Shown piece by piece: positions 48,730 to 57,393 of a stretch of DNA of 64,000 nucleotides (position 1 is its first letter; the number at the start of each line of letters is the position of its first letter). The position numbers and the translations under genes were made by a program. The stretch is from Pseudomonas anuradhapurensis (GTDB lineage Bacteria; Pseudomonadota; Gammaproteobacteria; Pseudomonadales; Pseudomonadaceae), in contig NZ_CP077097.1 in NCBI RefSeq assembly GCF_014269225.2, forward strand, positions 502,001 to 566,000, in the 5' to 3' direction. The notes beneath the pieces were generated by a model that made no database searches, was not told the DNA's origin, and worked only from the letters and a program-made list of their open reading frames with translations.

Positions 48730-51705
48730 ATGTTTGCCGCCGCAAACCAGACCCATTTCAGCCTGCACATCGACGGCCTGGAGCACGACTTCCAGGTCCT
48801 CGCTTTCGACGGCAAGGAAGCCATCAGCCAGCCCTACGCCATCGACCTGGAGCTGGTCAGCGAACGTCCCTCGCTGGACCTGGAGAACCTGCTGCACAAG
48901 CCCGCGTTCCTTCAGTTGGGCGATGCCGGACGCGGCCTGCATGGGCTGATCTACCGCGCCGCGCAAGGCGAGGCGGGCAAGCGCCTGACCCGCTACCAGG
49001 TGACCCTGCGCCCGCAGCTGGCCTACCTGGCCCACCGTATCAACCAGCGCATGTTCCAGCACATGAACGTGCCGAAGATCATCGCCCAGGTGCTGGAAGA
49101 GCATGGCATCCTGGCCAACGCCTACCAGTTCCAGCTGGGCGCCGTTTACCCGGACCGCGAGTACTGCGTGCAGTACGACGAGTCCAACCTGCAATTCATC
49201 CAGCGGTTGTGTGAAGAAGAGGGCATCCACTACCACTTCCGCCACAGCGCCGAAGGCCACCAGCTGGTGTTCGGTGACGACCAGACGGTGTTCCCGAAAC
49301 TGGCCCCCGTACAGTTCCAGCACGACTCCGGGCTGGTCGCCGACACGCCGATGATCAAGCGTTTCGGCCTGCGCGTGGAAACCCGCACCAGCAGCGTCAC
49401 CCGCCGCGACTACGACTTCAAGAAGCCGCTGATCCAGCTCGAAGGCGCCGCCGACAGCCACGCCGAGCCGGCCCTGGAAGACTACGACTATCCCGGCCGC
49501 TTCCTCGACCGCTCGCGCGGCAAGCACTTGGCCACCCGCGCCCTGGAGCGCCACCGCAGCGACTACCGCCAGGCCGAGGGCCAGAGTGACCAGCCGCTGC
49601 TGGCCAGCGGGCACTTCCTGATCCTGGCCAGCCACCCCAACGCCCAGTGGAACGACCTGTGGCTGCTCACCGAGGTGCGCCACCAGGGCCGCCAGCCGCA
49701 GGTGCTGGAAGAAGCCATCACCAGCGACGTCGACCCGCGCGTCGACGGGTTCCAGCAGGGCTACCGCAACGTCTTCGTGGTCACGCCCTGGGAGCAACCC
49801 TATCGCCCGCCGCTGAACCACCCCAAGCCCAAGGTGCTGGGCGAGCAGCGCGCGGTGGTCAGCGGCCCCGAGGGCGAAGAGATCTACTGCGACGAATATG
49901 GCCGGATCAAGGTGCAGTTCTTCTGGGACCGCGAAGGCCAGGCCGATGACAAATCCAGCGTGTGGATGCGCGTGGCTTCGAGCTGGGCCGGGCAGGGCAT
50001 CGCCGGCCTGCAGCTGCCCCGAGTGGGCATGGAAGTGCTGGTCAGCTTCCTCGAAGGCGACCCCGACCAGCCGCTGGTGACCGGCTGCCTGTACCACGGC
50101 GTGAACATGCCGCACTACAAGCTGCCCGACCTTAAGACCCTGGCGACGATCAAGAGCAAGGAATACAAGGGCAGCCGCAACAACGAACTACGCATCGACG
50201 ACACCACCAGCGAGATCAGCATCGCCCTGCGCAGCGACCACGGCGCCAGTGCCCTGAACCTCGGCTACCTGACCCACCCACGGCCGAGCGGCGGCGCGCC
50301 ACGGGGTGAGGGCTTCGAGCTGCGCACCGATCGCCACGGCGCCGTACGCGCCGCCGGCGGCCTGCTGCTCACCACCGAACCGCGCCCGAACGAAGCCCGG
50401 CACCACAAGGACCTGCCCGAAACCGCCGAACGCCTGGCCACTGCCAGCGAGCAGCAGGACAGCCTGGCGCAGCTGGCCAAGCAGATGCAGGCCCAGGAAC
50501 CGGGCGACCAGGATCAGGTCGCCAAGGACCTGCACGCCCAGCACCAAGGTATCCTCGGCAGTGGCCCAGGCGACCTGACCAAGAACGAGTTCGCCGAATT
50601 CACCCAGCCGCACCTTGTGGTGTCCAGCCCGGCCGGCATCGCCCTGACCACGCCTGGCCCGAACCACCTCACCAGCGGCAGCCACCTGGCCTTGAGCAGT
50701 ACCGGCCACACCAGTATGTCGATCGGCAAACGCCTGCTGGCCAGTGCCAGCCAGGGCATGCGCCTGTTCGTGCAGAGTCTCGGTTTCCGTCTGGTGGCGG
50801 CTGCAGGCGACATCGACTTCCGTGCGCTGAAGGACAGCATCAACTTGCTGGCCAAGCTGGACATCACCGCCAACGCCGAGCGCATCATCCTCAAGGCCAA
50901 GACCGAACTGGTGGTGCAGGGCGGCGGCAGTGCCACCACCTACAACGCCAGCGGCATCACCCACGTCACCAGCGCCAACTACACCGCCCACGCCGCGCAG
51001 TTCGCCCATATCGGTGCGGCGAGCAAGGCCGGCGCCTTCCCCGAACCGCCCAAGCCCGGCAAGGGCGCGCTGGAACTGTTCAACCTGTACGCCAACAGCA
51101 AGGGCATCCAGGCCGGCGACTACGAAGTCACCGATGCCCTGGGCACGCTGCTCAAGGGCACGCTGGACGGGCAGGGCTTCAATGCCGTGTCCGGCGCGGC
51201 GCCGGGGCCGGCCACGGCGAAATTCGGCCTCGACACCGTGGACACCTGGAGCCTCGGCAGCTTCGTCAAGGGCCTGCCTTGGCCGAAGCTGGCGGCGACC
51301 GAAGCGGGCACGCCATCGATGCTCGATTCGATGATCGACACGCTCACGCCTGATGGCAGCGGCGCGGCGATGGCCAAGGTCAAGCAACGGGCCAGCAGCG
51401 GCATGGCCGCGGCCAAGACCGGCATCAGCCTGCTCAAGACCGGGCAGGCTGCAATGCAGACCGTGCAGCAGGTGCAAGGTGCGCTCCAAGGCGGCGTCGC
51501 CGGCCTGCCGCAGCTGGCCAGCGTCGCCAGTTCGGCACTGCCCGCCGCCTCCAGCACCCTGGGCGCTGCGAGCAGGGCCGGTGCCGCCGTGCAGGGGGCC
51601 ATGGCCAGCCTGCCAAAACTGCCGGCGCTACCCGAACGCCCTGCCTTCAAGGCACCGAACCTCAACACCCTGACTGACCTGATGCCAGGCGAGCTGATTT
51701 CATGA
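48730..51705 (+). CDS. vgrG: T6SS spike protein VgrG with C-terminal adaptor tail (copy 1)
   Basis: The 991-residue protein forms the spike at the tip of the Hcp tube. Residues 1 to about 480 are the gp27/gp5-like VgrG core (HIDGLEHDFQVLAFDGKEAI; PRVGMEVLVSFLEGDPDQPL). A DUF2345-type beta region (about 600-770) follows. After it comes a short transthyretin-like stretch (ANSKGIQAGDYEVTDALG, about 790-807), which in other VgrGs binds effectors. The last 120 residues are low-complexity Ala/Gly-rich helices. AAGG precedes the ATG. The stop overlaps the rhs start (ATGA). The first 780 residues are almost identical to copy 2. Confidence 0.95.
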   Translation: MFAAANQTHFSLHIDGLEHDFQVLAFDGKEAISQPYAIDLELVSERPSLDLENLLHKPAFLQLGDAGRGLHGLIYRAAQGEAGKRLTRYQVTLRPQLAYLAHRINQRMFQHMNVPKIIAQVLEEHGILANAYQFQLGAVYPDREYCVQYDESNLQFIQRLCEEEGIHYHFRHSAEGHQLVFGDDQTVFPKLAPVQFQHDSGLVADTPMIKRFGLRVETRTSSVTRRDYDFKKPLIQLEGAADSHAEPALEDYDYPGRFLDRSRGKHLATRALERHRSDYRQAEGQSDQPLLASGHFLILASHPNAQWNDLWLLTEVRHQGRQPQVLEEAITSDVDPRVDGFQQGYRNVFVVTPWEQPYRPPLNHPKPKVLGEQRAVVSGPEGEEIYCDEYGRIKVQFFWDREGQADDKSSVWMRVASSWAGQGIAGLQLPRVGMEVLVSFLEGDPDQPLVTGCLYHGVNMPHYKLPDLKTLATIKSKEYKGSRNNELRIDDTTSEISIALRSDHGASALNLGYLTHPRPSGGAPRGEGFELRTDRHGAVRAAGGLLLTTEPRPNEARHHKDLPETAERLATASEQQDSLAQLAKQMQAQEPGDQDQVAKDLHAQHQGILGSGPGDLTKNEFAEFTQPHLVVSSPAGIALTTPGPNHLTSGSHLALSSTGHTSMSIGKRLLASASQGMRLFVQSLGFRLVAAAGDIDFRALKDSINLLAKLDITANAERIILKAKTELVVQGGGSATTYNASGITHVTSANYTAHAAQFAHIGAASKAGAFPEPPKPGKGALELFNLYANSKGIQAGDYEVTDALGTLLKGTLDGQGFNAVSGAAPGPATAKFGLDTVDTWSLGSFVKGLPWPKLAATEAGTPSMLDSMIDTLTPDGSGAAMAKVKQRASSGMAAAKTGISLLKTGQAAMQTVQQVQGALQGGVAGLPQLASVASSALPAASSTLGAASRAGAAVQGAMASLPKLPALPERPAFKAPNLNTLTDLMPGELIS

Positions 51706-54700
51706 CCACACAGACTTCCCAACCCGGTGGCCGCGAAGTCGCCATCGTCCCCCTGAACGAAATCCATATCGAAGACGTCGGCCGTGGCGCGGCGGTGTTC
51801 GATGCCTGGCTGCGCGATATCAGCGACGGTTATGTCACCCTCGAGCGCATCAAGAACGTCGCAGGTGCCTTGCCGGTGGTGGGTAACATCATCGCCCTGA
51901 TCGACGCTTTGGGCGACATCGTCACCCTGGCGGAGAGCGACAAGCCGGACCCGTGGGACTGGGTCAGCCTGGGCATCAACCTGATCGGCGTAGTGCCGGT
52001 GCCACCGAACATGGCCGCCGCACGCATGAGCCTGCGGCCGATGTTGTTCATGGTGCGCCAGGAGGGCAAGCAGATCCTCGGCGACGCGCTGATCGAGATC
52101 ATTGCCGGGCACCTGAACGCCGACATCATCGGTAGCCTGGATGACTTCGTCAGCCAGGCCGAGGGCAAGCTCAAGGAAACCCTGGCGGCAGCGGGTGGCA
52201 AGGGCGAGGAAATTCTCAACGAGATCTGCAAAGGCCTGGATGCCCTGATCGATGGCGACCTCGACAGCGGCAAGGACCTCGGCGAGGCAGGCAAGAAGGC
52301 GAGCAAGGCGGCCGAGCAACTGCTGCACGATCCGCTGGCCAGTATCGACAACATCTTCGACGCGGCCTGGAGTGCCTACAAGGCCGCTGGCAAGGGCATG
52401 GCCAACATGGCCGCCAGCGCGACGATCAGTGCCGAGGCCAAGCTCTACGGCCACCAGCAAGTCGCCAGGTTGCGCGTGCTGGCGCCTCGCATCAAGAGCG
52501 AGATCCTCAAGCTGGGTTCGGCCAGCAACCCACATTCGATCGAGGCGTTGCGCCTGATCCTGGCCGGTAGCGTCGCGCTGTGGCGCAAGCGCAATCCGCA
52601 GCTTGTGAACGCCAACATCAAACCCAACGCCACCAGCACCGCGCGGCACCAGGCCACGCAAGGCAAGCTCGAAACCCAGCGCGAGGAAGCACCACCCAGG
52701 AACGCGGCCAACCGCTGCAAGAACGGCCCCTGCCCAGGAACCACCCGCGACATCAACTTCGCCCTGGGCAGCGAAACCCTGCAGCACGTCGACTTCAGCC
52801 TGCCCGGGCCATTCCCGGTCACTTGGGCGCGGACCTATAACTCACGCCTGGCCGAGCTGGACGACAGCAGCCTGGGCGCCCGTTGGCTGACCGAGTTCAG
52901 CACCTGCATCGACGTGATCGACGACGGCCTGCTATTCCACGACGTCGACGGCCGCAGCCACCCGTATCCGCTGCCCAGGCAGGGCAAGCCGCACTACGAT
53001 CCGATCGAGTACCGGAGCCTGGTGCGTACCAGCGACACTCAGATCATCCTCCTGCGTGGGCTGGAGCGCCGTGAGACCTACGAGCGGGTCGGTGATCGGT
53101 TCTATCTGGTTCATATCGTCCTGCGCAGCGGTGCCGGCGCGATGCTGCATTACGAGCATCACTACAACGGCCGCCCGGTGTTGTCCGACATCAACACCTA
53201 TGAGGACAACGACCCGAGCAAGGTGCACTTGCAACTGGGCACGCTGCTCGACGACCACGGGCATATCCAGGGCGTGTGGCAGGTGGTCGACGGCAAGCCG
53301 CTGCGCCAGCTGTGCGCCTACCATTACGACGACCAGGGCGACCTGATCGCCGCCCAGGACGAGCACGGCGCCGCCTGGCACTACCAGTACCAGCATCACT
53401 TGGTGACGCGCTATACCGACCGGACCCAGCGCGGCTTCAACCTCGAATGGGACGGTACGGGGGCGCATGCCAAGGCCATCCGCGAGTGGGCCGACGACGG
53501 CAGCTTCGAAACGCGCCTGCAATGGGACAAGCACATCCGCCTGACCACCGTGACCGACGCCCACGGCCAGCAGACAAAGCACTATTACGACATCCTCGGC
53601 TACACCTACCGCATCCAGCATTCGGACGGTAACTCCGAGTGGCTGTTCCGCGATGAGCGCAAGAACATCATCCGCCACGTTCACCCCGACGGCAGCCAGG
53701 ACCGCTTCACCTACGACGCGCGCAGCAACCTGCTCGAGCACATCCGCGCCGACCACAGCGTGGTGCACTACGCCTATGACGACCAGGACCAGCTGATCAA
53801 GATCGGCGATGCCGAAGGCGGGCAGTGGCTGCGTGATTACGACGAGCGCGGCAACCTGGTCGAGACCGTCGACCCGCTGGGCAACAAGACCGAGTTCGCC
53901 TACACCCCGGCCGGCTTGGTCAAGGCGATCAAGGATGCCATCGGCAACGAGAAGAAACTCGTCTACAACGACGCCGGGCAGTTGCTCGAGTACACCGACT
54001 GCTCCGGCAAGACCAGTCACTGGGCCTACAACGCCTTCGGCCAACTGAGCGAGTTCACCGATGCGGCGGGCAACAAGACCGCCTATGAATACCAGGCTGG
54101 CCAACTGGCCAAGGTCACCCACCCGGACAAGACCGAGGAGCGTTTCAACTACGACGCAGAAGGCCGTCTGCTGGCCCATGTGGACGCCCTCGACCGCTGC
54201 ACCACTTGGTCCTATAACGCTGTCGGGCTGCTGGCCGAGCGCGTCGATGCGGCGGAACATACCCTGCGCTACCGTTGGGACAAGCTTGGGCGTTTGATCG
54301 GGCTGGAAAACGAAAACGAGAGCAAGGCGAGCTTCCTCTACGACCCGGTCGGCCGTTTGTTGCAAGAGACGGGTTTCGATGGCCTGGTCACCCGCTACCA
54401 GTACGACCCGCACAGCGGACGCTTGGCGAGCACCCAAGTCGGCCAGCGCCGTATCGAACTGCGTTTCGACCGCATGGGCCGCCTGGCCGAGCGCACCGCC
54501 CGCCTGGGCGAGCAGAGCCAGAGCGAGACCTTCGCCTACGACGGCAACGGCAAGCTGATCCAGGCGATCAATGCCGCCAGCAAGCTGCAATGGTTCCACG
54601 ATGAAGCGGGCAACCTGACCCGTGAGCACCAGCATTACCTGGCCACCGGCACGCCGATGGTCGCGGTGTGGCAGCACGAATACGATGCGCTCAACCAGCG

Positions 54701-56387
54701 GATCAGCACGATCCGCCCGGATGGCCACAAGGTCAGCTGGCTGACCTATGGCAGCGGCCACCTGCTCGGCATGACCCTCGACCAGCACGAGATGCTGGCC
54801 TACGAGCGCGATGACCTGCACCGCGAAGTGGTGCGCCATCAAGGCAACAAGCTGATGCAGAGCCAGGGCTGGGACCCGGTCGGGCGACTGCAGGAACAAC
54901 TGCTCGGCAGCCATGACGGGCAGTCCACATTGCTCAAGCGCCAGTACCGCTACGACGCCGCTGGCCAGCTGACCAACATCCACGACAGCCGCCGTGGCCC
55001 GCTGGAGTACCAGTACGACCCGGTGGGACGCCTGCTCAAGGCCACCAGCCGCCTGGGCGTGGAAACCTTCGCCTTCGACCCGGCCGGCAACTTGCTCGAC
55101 CAGAAGCGCCAGGAACTGAACCGCCCGCTGGAAGCCGATCCACGGCGCAACAAGCTGATGGACAACCTGCTGCGCGAGTACGCCGGGACCCATTACAAGT
55201 ACGACGAACGCGGCAACCTGATTCATCGGCTGCACAACGGCTCCCATGCCCATTTCAGCTGGGACCTGTTCGACCGGCTAACGGGGTACAACGACGACAA
55301 GCTCAAGGTCGACTACAGCTACGACGCCCTGGGTCGACGGTTGCACAAGCACTCGGTGGCGCACTTCTGGGACAGGCCGGAAGCGGGCACCGGTTGGAAC
55401 CAGCTGCAACGGGCCAAGCGCCAACGTGAACTTGGCTGCGGCTTTACCCTGTTCGGCTGGGATGGCGACACCTTGGCCTGGGAAAGCTCACCGCCAAGGG
55501 ACGATGGCGATACTGGCCGTACCGTGCATTACCTGTACGAGCCGGGCAGCTTTGTGCCGGTCGCTCAGGCGCTGCGCAAGAGCCCGATCCGCTTGCACAA
55601 GCAACCGGACTGGAGCCAGCGCGAATACGATTTTGACCAGGATCCGTTGTGGCATACGGAGGTGAAACCGCAGGCGTTTGACGCAATTGCCTGGTATCAG
55701 TGCGACCATCTCGGTACGCCGATGGAGCTGACCGATGAGCACGGCCATATCGCCTGGGCCGGGCAGTACAAGGCGTGGGGTGAAGTCAAAGAGGAGCGCT
55801 CGGACTGGGCCAGACAACACGGGCTGGGCAACCCGATTCGGTTCCAAGGCCAGTATCACGATCATGAGACGGGGCTACACTACAACCGGTATCGATATTA
55901 CGATCCTCAAGCTGGTCGATTTATCGTGCAGGACCCGGTCCGTTATGCAGGAGGCCTCAATCTTTACGCTTTTGCCCCTGACCCGCTTAACTGGATCGAT
56001 CCGCTCGGACTAACAAAATGTCCACGGAATAAGAAAACAACATATGACGGCGCTAGTCGCCGAGATGCATTTAGACAAGCGAAGCGAGATATGGGTATAC
56101 CTAATAGTCAACAACCTTGTAAAGTCAGTAGGGTTGAGTTGGGTGATGGTAATGGTGGCTTTGTTCGTGATGCTTCCGGTGTTCCAGTAGAAACTAGGCA
56201 GTATCACTATAAAAACAAAAGTGGCGCAGCGGTGGTGATCCAAGAGCATAGTTTAGGTCACGCTAAGGCAACCCCGTTGCATGGTGCAGAACCACATTTT
56301 AATGTTAGGCCTACTGATTCTGGAACCGGTGAAATATTAAATACAAGTACTGCTTCTGGTGCGCATGGGCACTACAATTTTAAATGA
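51702..56387 (+). CDS. Rhs-family T6SS effector with C-terminal nuclease-like toxin
   Basis: The 1561-residue protein has an N-terminal region with two hydrophobic segments (LPVVGNIIALIDALGDIVTL and WVSLGINLIGVVPVPP) and no recognisable PAAR motif. From about residue 345 it carries the Rhs/YD-repeat shell, with many DYDERGN and YDALGRR-type repeats. The shell ends with VQDPVRYAGGLNLYAFAPDP and the cleavage motif DPLGL (1433-1437). The last 124 residues are the toxin tip, AT-rich, with ASRRDAFRQAKRDMGIP and an EHSLGH...PHFNVRP pattern (His1516, His1520, His1532). This looks like an HNH/endonuclease VII-type toxin, but the exact family is uncertain. It is translationally coupled to vgrG and followed by an immunity candidate. 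Confidence 0.9.
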   Translation: MTTQTSQPGGREVAIVPLNEIHIEDVGRGAAVFDAWLRDISDGYVTLERIKNVAGALPVVGNIIALIDALGDIVTLAESDKPDPWDWVSLGINLIGVVPVPPNMAAARMSLRPMLFMVRQEGKQILGDALIEIIAGHLNADIIGSLDDFVSQAEGKLKETLAAAGGKGEEILNEICKGLDALIDGDLDSGKDLGEAGKKASKAAEQLLHDPLASIDNIFDAAWSAYKAAGKGMANMAASATISAEAKLYGHQQVARLRVLAPRIKSEILKLGSASNPHSIEALRLILAGSVALWRKRNPQLVNANIKPNATSTARHQATQGKLETQREEAPPRNAANRCKNGPCPGTTRDINFALGSETLQHVDFSLPGPFPVTWARTYNSRLAELDDSSLGARWLTEFSTCIDVIDDGLLFHDVDGRSHPYPLPRQGKPHYDPIEYRSLVRTSDTQIILLRGLERRETYERVGDRFYLVHIVLRSGAGAMLHYEHHYNGRPVLSDINTYEDNDPSKVHLQLGTLLDDHGHIQGVWQVVDGKPLRQLCAYHYDDQGDLIAAQDEHGAAWHYQYQHHLVTRYTDRTQRGFNLEWDGTGAHAKAIREWADDGSFETRLQWDKHIRLTTVTDAHGQQTKHYYDILGYTYRIQHSDGNSEWLFRDERKNIIRHVHPDGSQDRFTYDARSNLLEHIRADHSVVHYAYDDQDQLIKIGDAEGGQWLRDYDERGNLVETVDPLGNKTEFAYTPAGLVKAIKDAIGNEKKLVYNDAGQLLEYTDCSGKTSHWAYNAFGQLSEFTDAAGNKTAYEYQAGQLAKVTHPDKTEERFNYDAEGRLLAHVDALDRCTTWSYNAVGLLAERVDAAEHTLRYRWDKLGRLIGLENENESKASFLYDPVGRLLQETGFDGLVTRYQYDPHSGRLASTQVGQRRIELRFDRMGRLAERTARLGEQSQSETFAYDGNGKLIQAINAASKLQWFHDEAGNLTREHQHYLATGTPMVAVWQHEYDALNQRISTIRPDGHKVSWLTYGSGHLLGMTLDQHEMLAYERDDLHREVVRHQGNKLMQSQGWDPVGRLQEQLLGSHDGQSTLLKRQYRYDAAGQLTNIHDSRRGPLEYQYDPVGRLLKATSRLGVETFAFDPAGNLLDQKRQELNRPLEADPRRNKLMDNLLREYAGTHYKYDERGNLIHRLHNGSHAHFSWDLFDRLTGYNDDKLKVDYSYDALGRRLHKHSVAHFWDRPEAGTGWNQLQRAKRQRELGCGFTLFGWDGDTLAWESSPPRDDGDTGRTVHYLYEPGSFVPVAQALRKSPIRLHKQPDWSQREYDFDQDPLWHTEVKPQAFDAIAWYQCDHLGTPMELTDEHGHIAWAGQYKAWGEVKEERSDWARQHGLGNPIRFQGQYHDHETGLHYNRYRYYDPQAGRFIVQDPVRYAGGLNLYAFAPDPLNWIDPLGLTKCPRNKKTTYDGASRRDAFRQAKRDMGIPNSQQPCKVSRVELGDGNGGFVRDASGVPVETRQYHYKNKSGAAVVIQEHSLGHAKATPLHGAEPHFNVRPTDSGTGEILNTSTASGAHGHYNFK

Positions 56388-56785
56388 GGCTCTGTATGTG
56401 GATTGAATGTGCTTTAAATAGAGATAAAGTTGTACATATGTTCGGCGGTTCTTTAGATATAACGGGCGCTGAATTGCTAGGGGTGTATGTTCATGAAGGG
56501 TTCGTGGTTAAGTTTTTGTTTTGTGTTAAAGGTATACCTGAGAAGCATCCCGAGAAGTGGAATGGGAAAGGCTATAATTCAATGACCATATCGTTGCGTT
56601 TTGTGGGCGTTAAAAAGTTTCAGGCGAACTTGGAGCGTATAGGGTTTAGCTGTTGTCCGGAAATTAGAAGCTCAAAGGAAGGGGCTTGTATTAATATTGT
56701 TTCTGACGAGGGTTCAATTTTTTGTGAGTCTGAATTTGTCAGTATTGATGATATCACTCCGCGCGATGATCTAAGATGGGGTTGA
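56384..56785 (+). CDS. Immunity protein candidate for the Rhs toxin
   Basis: The 133-residue protein overlaps the rhs stop by four bases. It is AT-rich like the toxin tip, and lacks a signal peptide or membrane segment. The pattern FGGSLDITGAELLGVYVHEG, then PEKWNGKGYNSMTISLRF, resembles small SMI1- or Imm50-like immunity proteins, though I cannot assign a family. An ATG four codons later could also be used. Immunity to a nuclease toxin is inferred from position and composition. Confidence 0.7.
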   Translation: MRLCMWIECALNRDKVVHMFGGSLDITGAELLGVYVHEGFVVKFLFCVKGIPEKHPEKWNGKGYNSMTISLRFVGVKKFQANLERIGFSCCPEIRSSKEGACINIVSDEGSIFCESEFVSIDDITPRDDLRWG

Positions 56786-57001
56786 TTTCGCCAGTTGTCA
56801 GATATGTAATCGCCGTAAAGGTAGTGCAGATTGACGCTCCCAGTTGAAACTGTTTTTGGAAATTGAGCGAGGCTGGTCGTTTCAGTGTGGGTTTCACTCC
56901 TATAAAGTCTTGGAATGTTTGGGAGGGCGGCTGGAAGGAATTTCTACATATCGTACTGTGGGAGTATCTCGTGCAATTTTAATAAGGGGGCGATAAACCT
57001 C
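56786..57001. other. AT-rich stretch with no intact gene
   Basis: One frame can be read from TTG or without a start (KLFLEIERGWSFQCGFHSYK onward, ending RAILIRGR, stop near 56995), about 45-50 residues with no family I know. It could be the tail of a displaced immunity or toxin gene. The composition matches the toxin-immunity pair, and it ends where the duplicated rhs fragment starts. Confidence 0.35.
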
Positions 57002-57386
57002 GCCGGAAGCGGGCACCGGTTGGAACCTGCTGCAACGGGCCAAGCGCCAACGTGAGCTTGGCTGCGGCTTTACCCTGTTTGGCTGGGATGGCAACACCTT
57101 GGCCTGGGAAAGCTCACCGCCCAGGGACGATGGCGATACTGGCCGTACCGTGCATTACCTGTACGAGCCGGGCAGCTTTGTGCCGGTCGCTCAGGCGCTG
57201 CGTAAAAGCCCGATCCGCTTGCACAAGCAACCGGACTGGAGCCAGCGCGAATACGATTTTGACCAGGATCCGCTGTGGCATACGGAGGTGAAACCGCAGG
57301 CGTTTGACGCGATTGCCTGGTACCAATGCGACCATCTCGGTACTGGAAGCCGACCCACGGCGCAACAAGCTGAAGGACAACCTGCA
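57002..57386 (+). pseudogene. Scrambled rhs fragment
   Basis: Bases 57002-57343 repeat 55376-55717 of the rhs gene with few changes, from CCGGAAGCGGGCACCGGTTG to GACCATCTCGGTAC. Directly after, 57344-57386 repeat 55130-55172, which lies upstream of the first segment in the intact gene. The two pieces are thus joined in reversed order. No start, repeat shell or toxin tip belongs to it. A frame runs on into the next gene's antisense strand but is not a product. It is probably a relic of an older rhs tip or of recombination. Confidence 0.85.
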
Positions 57387-57393
57387 TCTTCGC

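Noticed and set aside
52932..55253. Open frame of 773 codons on the minus strand
   Set aside because: It is antisense to the Rhs repeat shell; the repeated valine/leucine pattern mirrors the YD repeats.
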